Assembly: GCF_024721315.2 (NCBI RefSeq) | Contig: NZ_JANFAK020000038.1 | Coordinates: forward strand, 1 to 57,074 | Direction: 5' to 3' | DNA from: Streptomyces sp. Isolate_45 | Lineage (GTDB): Bacteria; Actinomycetota; Actinomycetes; Streptomycetales; Streptomycetaceae | Length of the DNA: 57,074 nt | In this document: positions 53,010 to 57,074 of the stretch, in pieces | How the letters are laid out: every line of letters starts with the position of its first letter | Numbering within the stretch: position 1 is the first letter of the stretch | The notes under the pieces: generated by a model | What the model was told of the DNA's origin: nothing | Databases searched by the model: none | Seen by the model: only the letters and a program-made list of their open reading frames with translations | Made by a program: the position numbers and the translations under genes

Positions 53010-53084
53010 GCACCCTACCGCTGGAGGAGGATCTTAGGAGAAGGCGCGGTCGGGCGCAGAGGATAAGCGGAACGGCTGCTTGAG

Positions 53085-53166
53085 TGCCCGGAGCCGGACT
53101 TGAACCGGCACGGCCCGAGGGCCAGCGAGGTTTAAGCTCGCCGTGTCTGCATTCCACCATCCGGGC
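53085..53166 (-). tRNA. bldA: tRNA-Leu with anticodon UAA, bldA type
   Basis: 82 nt on the minus strand, no encoded CCA. The acceptor stem GCCCGGA pairs with TCCGGGC and is followed by A73. The anticodon stem GCGAG/CTCGC carries the loop CTTAAAC, giving anticodon TAA (plus-strand 53132-53134). A long variable arm (GGCCCTCGGGCC) marks a class II tRNA such as Leu, and the T arm is GCCGG-TTCAAGT-CCGGC. In Streptomyces the only tRNA reading UUA is BldA, which controls development and secondary metabolism; the sequence fits the bldA I remember. A TAGGCT -10-like box lies upstream at 53210-53215. Confidence 0.95.
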
Positions 53167-53584
53167 AAGGCGCCGCGGGCCCCCGTTAAAAGCCTTGAAC
53201 GCTGACGCGAGCCTATCCGGAACACCCTCCGCCCCAGACGGCCGTCTATCCGATGTTGTCTGATTTTATTGGTGATTGAGGGAGCGTCAGGGCTGATAAG
53301 TCACGGTCGGCACCGTTCCGGGGGACGCCCTTCGTCCGGGTGGGATTGACGTGATTTCGCCGCCTCCCGCCACCCCTTCCGCCACCCCGGGCCGCCCCCG
53401 GCCGGCCTGGGTGACATGCGCACACCCAGGACGGGGTGTCATACCAAAGGAGGAGTCCGACCGACGCCCGGTCAGACTCCAGTGGGCCTGCGAACGGGCA
53501 CCTCGGCTGATCCGGAACCCGGGTGGTCGCCGTGAGGATGGAACCGTCCCGCCGTTCCGCAGTCCGCCCGACAGGAGTCACCCC
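53167..53584. other. 418-base region between the tRNA and the ABC exporter
   Basis: No protein gene is supported. The part next to the tRNA should hold its promoter. An AT-richer block (53255-53310, with TTGTCTGATTTTATTGG) may hold a promoter for the ABC operon. Further on lie two hairpins and an isolated AAAGGAGG sequence, listed separately. Confidence 0.5.
53406..53480 (+). promoter_or_regulatory. Structured leader of the ABC exporter: two hairpins and an isolated Shine-Dalgarno sequence
   Basis: Hairpin 1: CCTGGGTG (53406-53413) pairs with CACCCAGG (53423-53430). Hairpin 2: GGAGTC-C-GACCG (53452-53463) pairs with CGGTC-A-GACTCC (53469-53480). AAAGGAGG (53446-53453) runs into hairpin 2. 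No start codon follows it at a workable distance. A 39-codon frame from an ATG at 53416 passes through both hairpins but has no Shine-Dalgarno sequence of its own. Confidence 0.45.
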
Positions 53585-54358
53585 TTGACCGCCATGAACT
53601 ACGCCCCGCACACCCTCCGGGCCGCGGCCGCCCGTGCGACGCAGTTGTCCAAGGTGTACGGCCAGGGCGAGACCCGGGTGGTCGCCCTGAACAACGTCTC
53701 CGTCGAGTTCGCGCGGGGCGAGTTCACCGCGATCATGGGCCCCTCCGGCTCGGGCAAGTCCACGCTGATGCACTGCGTCGCCGGACTGGACACCTTCTCC
53801 TCCGGCTCGGTCCGCATCGGCGACACCGAGCTCGGCTCCCTCAAGGACAAGCAGCTGACCCAGCTGCGCCGGGACAAGATCGGCTTCATCTTCCAGGCGT
53901 TCAACCTGCTGCCGACCCTGACGGCCCTGGAGAACATCACGCTGCCCATGGACATCGCGGGCCGCAAGCCCGACAAGCAGTGGCTGGACACCGTGATCGC
54001 CATGGTCGGCCTCTCCGAGCGGCTCTCCCACCGGCCGACCCAGCTCTCCGGCGGCCAGCAGCAGCGCGTGGCCGTGGCCCGTGCCCTGGCCTCCCGTCCC
54101 GAGATCATCTTCGGTGACGAGCCGACCGGAAACCTCGACTCCCGCTCCGGCGCCGAGGTCCTCGGCTTCCTGCGGAACTCGGTGCGCGAGCTCGGGCAGA
54201 CCGTCGTCATGGTCACCCACGACCCGGTCGCCGCCTCCTACGCCGACCGCGTCATATTCCTCGCCGACGGCGAGATCGTCGACGAGATGCCGCACCCCAG
54301 CGCCGACGGCGTGCTCGACCGGATGAAGGCCTTCGACGCCAAGGGCCGCACCAGCTGA
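53585..54358 (+). CDS. ABC transporter ATP-binding protein, MacB/LolD type
   Basis: 257 aa from a TTG at 53585, preferred because AGGAG lies seven bases upstream; an ATG at 53594 is the alternative. Walker A is MGPSGSGKSTL, the Q-loop is FIFQAFNLLP, the signature is LSGGQQQRVAVARAL, Walker B is EIIFGDEPTGNLD and the switch His is in VVMVTHDP. The spacing and NLDSRSG are those of ATPases that pair with FtsX-like permeases. It lies 112 bases before the permease gene and powers it, most likely for export, lipid/lipoprotein movement or antibiotic resistance. Confidence 0.94.
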   Translation: MTAMNYAPHTLRAAAARATQLSKVYGQGETRVVALNNVSVEFARGEFTAIMGPSGSGKSTLMHCVAGLDTFSSGSVRIGDTELGSLKDKQLTQLRRDKIGFIFQAFNLLPTLTALENITLPMDIAGRKPDKQWLDTVIAMVGLSERLSHRPTQLSGGQQQRVAVARALASRPEIIFGDEPTGNLDSRSGAEVLGFLRNSVRELGQTVVMVTHDPVAASYADRVIFLADGEIVDEMPHPSADGVLDRMKAFDAKGRTS

Positions 54359-54470
54359 ACCCGGGGGCGCCCCGCGAAGCCCGCGCGCCCCGCGAAGCCC
54401 GCACGGCCCGGGCCCCCGCAGCCCACGAAGACCTCCTCCAGACTTCCAGCCCACCAGGACTGATATCCCC

Positions 54471-57017
54471 ATGTTCCGTACCGCCCTGCGCAACGTCCTC
54501 GCGCACAAGGCCAGGCTGTTGATGACGGTGCTCGCCGTCACCCTCGGCGTCGCCTTCGTCTCCGGCACCCTCATCTTCACCGACACGCTCAGCAAGGCCC
54601 TGTCGGGCCAGTCGGCCAAGAGCTACGACGGCGTCGCCGTCTCCGTCACCTCGTACGGCCAGGGCCGCAACGAGGAGGGCCAGAAGGAGGGCGACCCGGG
54701 CATCAGCCGGGAGACCCTCGACAAGGTCAAGGCCGTCAAGGGCGTCGACTCCGTCTCCGGCCGCGTGTCCGGCTTCGCCGGCGTCGGCGACGAGGACGGC
54801 AAGCTGATCGGTTCGGGCTGGGCCAACAAGGGCTCCAACTACGCCCCCGTCAAGGACGGCAAGGACCCCCGCTACACCTTCACCGGCGGCACCGGCCCCA
54901 CCAAGGACGACCAGATCGCCCTCGACAAGGAGACCGCCGCCAAGGGCAGGTACGAGGTCGGCGACAAGGTCCGCGTCGCCACCAACGGCCCGGTCCGGGA
55001 GTTCGCCCTCACCGGCGTCTTCACCACCGAGGACGGCGCCGTGAACGCGGGCGGCAGCCTGGTGCTCTTCGACACCAAGGTCGCCCAGGAGCTCTACCTC
55101 CAGCCCGACTTCTACGACGAGCTCTCCATCGCCGCCAAGGCCGGCACCTCCGCCGACCGACTGCTGGCCGACGTCAAGCCCCTCCTCGCCAAGAACGCCA
55201 AGGCGCAGACCGGCGTCGCGCTCGCCGCCGAGGAGGCCGAGAACATCAAGAAGCAGATGAGCGGCATGAGCACCATGCTGCTCGCCTTCGCCGGCATCTC
55301 CCTCTTCGTCGGCGTCTTCCTCATCTACAACACCTTCACCATGCTGGTCACCCAGCGCACCAAGGAACTGGCCCTGCTGCGCGCCGTCGGCGCCAACCGC
55401 GGCCAGGTGATGCGCTCGGTGCTCGCCGAGGCCCTGGTCGTCGGCGCCCTCTCGGCCGCCATCGGCCTGGTCAGCGGCATCGGCCTGGCGGCCGGCATGC
55501 GGTCCCTGATGGACTCGATCGGCGCCAAGATCCCGGGCGGCGAGCTCGTGATCGCACCCGGCACCATCGTCGCCGCGCTGGTCATCGGCATCGTGGTCAC
55601 CGTCGTCGCCGCCCTGCTGCCCGCCTGGCGCACCGGCCGGATCGCCCCCGTCGCCGCCATGGGCAGCGCCCACCTGCCGGCGAGCGCCAAGTCGCTGGTG
55701 CTGCGCAACGTGCTCGGCTGCGTCATCAGCGCCCTCGGCATCGGCGTCGTGTTCCTCGGCGTCTCCATGAAGAGCGACGGCCGCATGATCATCGGCGGCG
55801 GCGCGTTCTTCATGCTCCTCGGCATGATCGTGCTGCTGCCGCTGCTCTCCAAGCCGGTCATCGCCTCCGTCCGCCCCGCGCTGCAGAAGGTGTTCGGCGT
55901 CCCCGGCAAGCTGGCCGCGCAGAACGCGGTGCGCAACCCGCGCCGCACCGCCGTCACCGCCGCCTCGCTGGCCATCGGGCTGACCCTCGTCACCACCATG
56001 TCGGTGCTCGGCGTCACCATGGGCAAGGCCGTGGACCGGATGAGCACGGACAAGCTGAAGGCCGACTACAAGGTCACCATGTCCGGCGGCATCGGCAGCC
56101 TGGACAGGACCGTGGCCGACACGCTGGCCGGGACCCCCGGTGTCGAGGCCGTCTCCGCGCAGGCCGAGGGCTTCTTCAAGGTCGGCGAGTCCTTCCGGTC
56201 GGCCTCGGGCGTCAACCCGGCCACCATCGGCCGGCTGCTGAACATCGAGGTCACCAGCGGTTCGCTGGACAGCCTCGTCAAGGGTGAGGTCGCGGTCGCC
56301 GAGAGCACCGCGAAGGAGCAGAAGCTGACGGCCGGCTCCACCCTGGACGTCAAGTTCGATGACGGCCGGAAGGGCACGCTGAAGGTCGGCGCGGTCTACA
56401 AGGACCTTGAGGGCCTGCTGTCCCCGTACGTCCTCGACAACAAGATCCTGGCCCAGCACAGCGAGGACCAGTACATCCGCGAGGTGTACGTCAACACCAC
56501 CGGCGGCGAGACCAAGGCGAACCACCAGGCCGTCGTCGACGCCCTCGGCAAGAACCCGGCGATGAGCGTCGCCACCCAGCAGGACATGCGCAACGAGATG
56601 GGCGGCATGGTCAACACCGCGCTGAACATCATGTACGGCCTGCTCGGCATGGCGCTGATCATCTCGGTGCTGGGCGTGGTCAACACCCTGGCGATGTCCG
56701 TCTTCGAGCGGACGCAGGAGATCGGCATGCTGCGGGCGATCGGCCTCGACCGGAGCCGGGTCAAGAACATGATCCGCCTGGAGGCCGTGGTGATCTCCCT
56801 CTTCGGCGCGGTCCTCGGCGTGGCCATCGGTGTCTTCCTCGCCTGGGCCGTGGGCACCACGCTCACCAAGTCGGTACCGAACTACGAGCTGGTCATGCCC
56901 TACGACCGGATCGGCATCTTCCTCCTGCTGGCCGCGGTGGTCGGCGTCCTCGCCGCCATGTGGCCGGCCCGCAGCGCCGCCCGGCTGAACATGCTGACCG
57001 CCATCAAAACGGAGTAG
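54471..57017 (+). CDS. FtsX-like ABC transporter permease, MacB type
   Basis: 848 aa from the ATG at 54471. N-terminal helix (ARLLMTVLAVTLGVAFVSGTL), a periplasm-like domain of about 200 residues, and the first FtsX block (MLLAFAGISLFVGVFLIYNTF, LALLRAVGANRGQVMRSVL). Further helices lead to a second extracytoplasmic domain and the second FtsX block (IMYGLLGMALIISVLGVVNTLA, IGMLRAIGLDRSRVKNMIRLE, FLLLAAVVGVLAAMWPAR). Duplicated FtsX halves in one chain make a complete permease. It works with the ATPase gene just upstream. These exporters often confer antibiotic or peptide resistance, or release lipoproteins; the substrate is not known. Confidence 0.93.
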   Translation: MFRTALRNVLAHKARLLMTVLAVTLGVAFVSGTLIFTDTLSKALSGQSAKSYDGVAVSVTSYGQGRNEEGQKEGDPGISRETLDKVKAVKGVDSVSGRVSGFAGVGDEDGKLIGSGWANKGSNYAPVKDGKDPRYTFTGGTGPTKDDQIALDKETAAKGRYEVGDKVRVATNGPVREFALTGVFTTEDGAVNAGGSLVLFDTKVAQELYLQPDFYDELSIAAKAGTSADRLLADVKPLLAKNAKAQTGVALAAEEAENIKKQMSGMSTMLLAFAGISLFVGVFLIYNTFTMLVTQRTKELALLRAVGANRGQVMRSVLAEALVVGALSAAIGLVSGIGLAAGMRSLMDSIGAKIPGGELVIAPGTIVAALVIGIVVTVVAALLPAWRTGRIAPVAAMGSAHLPASAKSLVLRNVLGCVISALGIGVVFLGVSMKSDGRMIIGGGAFFMLLGMIVLLPLLSKPVIASVRPALQKVFGVPGKLAAQNAVRNPRRTAVTAASLAIGLTLVTTMSVLGVTMGKAVDRMSTDKLKADYKVTMSGGIGSLDRTVADTLAGTPGVEAVSAQAEGFFKVGESFRSASGVNPATIGRLLNIEVTSGSLDSLVKGEVAVAESTAKEQKLTAGSTLDVKFDDGRKGTLKVGAVYKDLEGLLSPYVLDNKILAQHSEDQYIREVYVNTTGGETKANHQAVVDALGKNPAMSVATQQDMRNEMGGMVNTALNIMYGLLGMALIISVLGVVNTLAMSVFERTQEIGMLRAIGLDRSRVKNMIRLEAVVISLFGAVLGVAIGVFLAWAVGTTLTKSVPNYELVMPYDRIGIFLLLAAVVGVLAAMWPARSAARLNMLTAIKTE

Positions 57018-57074
57018 CCGCCGGCCGGCGGTACCAGGGACACGGAAGGGCCCCGGGGCGTTCGCCACGGGGCA
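57018..57074. other. Right edge, possible incomplete terminator
   Basis: After the permease stop the sequence is GC-rich; AAGGGCCCCGGGGCG followed by CCACGGGG at the very end may be the first part of a hairpin cut by the window edge. Confidence 0.35.

Noticed and set aside
54252..57068. 938-codon minus-strand frame under the permease gene
   Set aside because: Antisense shadow of a well-supported FtsX-type gene; composition is dominated by Asp, Gly, Ala and His without recognisable domains.

Overview
The window is a high-GC actinobacterial chromosome segment, almost certainly Streptomyces. The signs are strong codon-position GC bias, frequent GTG and TTG starts, many stop/start overlaps of the GTGA or ATGA kind, a LytR-CpsA-Psr (LCP) family expansion, LAxTG/LPxTG surface proteins, and a tRNA-Leu with anticodon UAA whose sequence matches what I remember of bldA. 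Gene order resembles the S. coelicolor SCO303x-SCO309x core region as I remember it; I could not check this. I count 44 protein genes and one tRNA, plus intergenic repeats, hairpin terminators and candidate operators. No insertion sequence, prophage or CRISPR array was seen, and by eye I found no in-frame TTA codon in any called gene.

Region 1, 0.1-23.6 kb, is envelope and glycan chemistry. It starts with a HhH DNA glycosylase, a repeat-rich gap, a secreted PGRP-type amidase and a TIGR03089-type protein. Then come five LCP ligase genes (4.3-14.1 kb) interleaved with a family 2 glycosyltransferase and a thioesterase. A manC-type nucleotidyltransferase and a polyprenyl-phosphate mannose synthase follow as a pair, then an acyltransferase-3, a GT-C membrane glycosyltransferase, an acyl-CoA dehydrogenase, a UDP-glucose dehydrogenase and a GT87-type protein. 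Together these could make activated sugars, load them on lipid carriers and attach glycopolymers to peptidoglycan.

Region 2, 23.6-32.6 kb, holds two tandem M19 dipeptidase genes, one intact and one with every metal-site residue replaced. The intact one is translationally coupled to purK-purE. After these come a GtrA protein, a two-component system and a POT peptide transporter.

Region 3, 32.6-36.9 kb, is a four-gene surface operon: two sortase substrates (LPQTG and LAETG) flanking two membrane-anchored secreted proteins. The layout recalls the WxL/DUF916 cell-surface clusters of Firmicutes and is my best candidate for an under-described system.

Region 4, 37.1-45.7 kb, is histidine utilisation: hutU, an M20 amidohydrolase, hutF and hutI on the minus strand. 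A divergent fold-III PLP enzyme and an RpiR-type regulator lie next to them. No ordinary hutG is present, so the M20 enzyme may supply the last step.

Region 5, 46.1-57.0 kb, has cystathionine beta-synthase, an SGNH hydrolase, a thiolase, small hypothetical proteins, a Bax inhibitor-1 family protein, the bldA-like tRNA, and a MacB/FtsX-type ABC exporter preceded by a structured leader.
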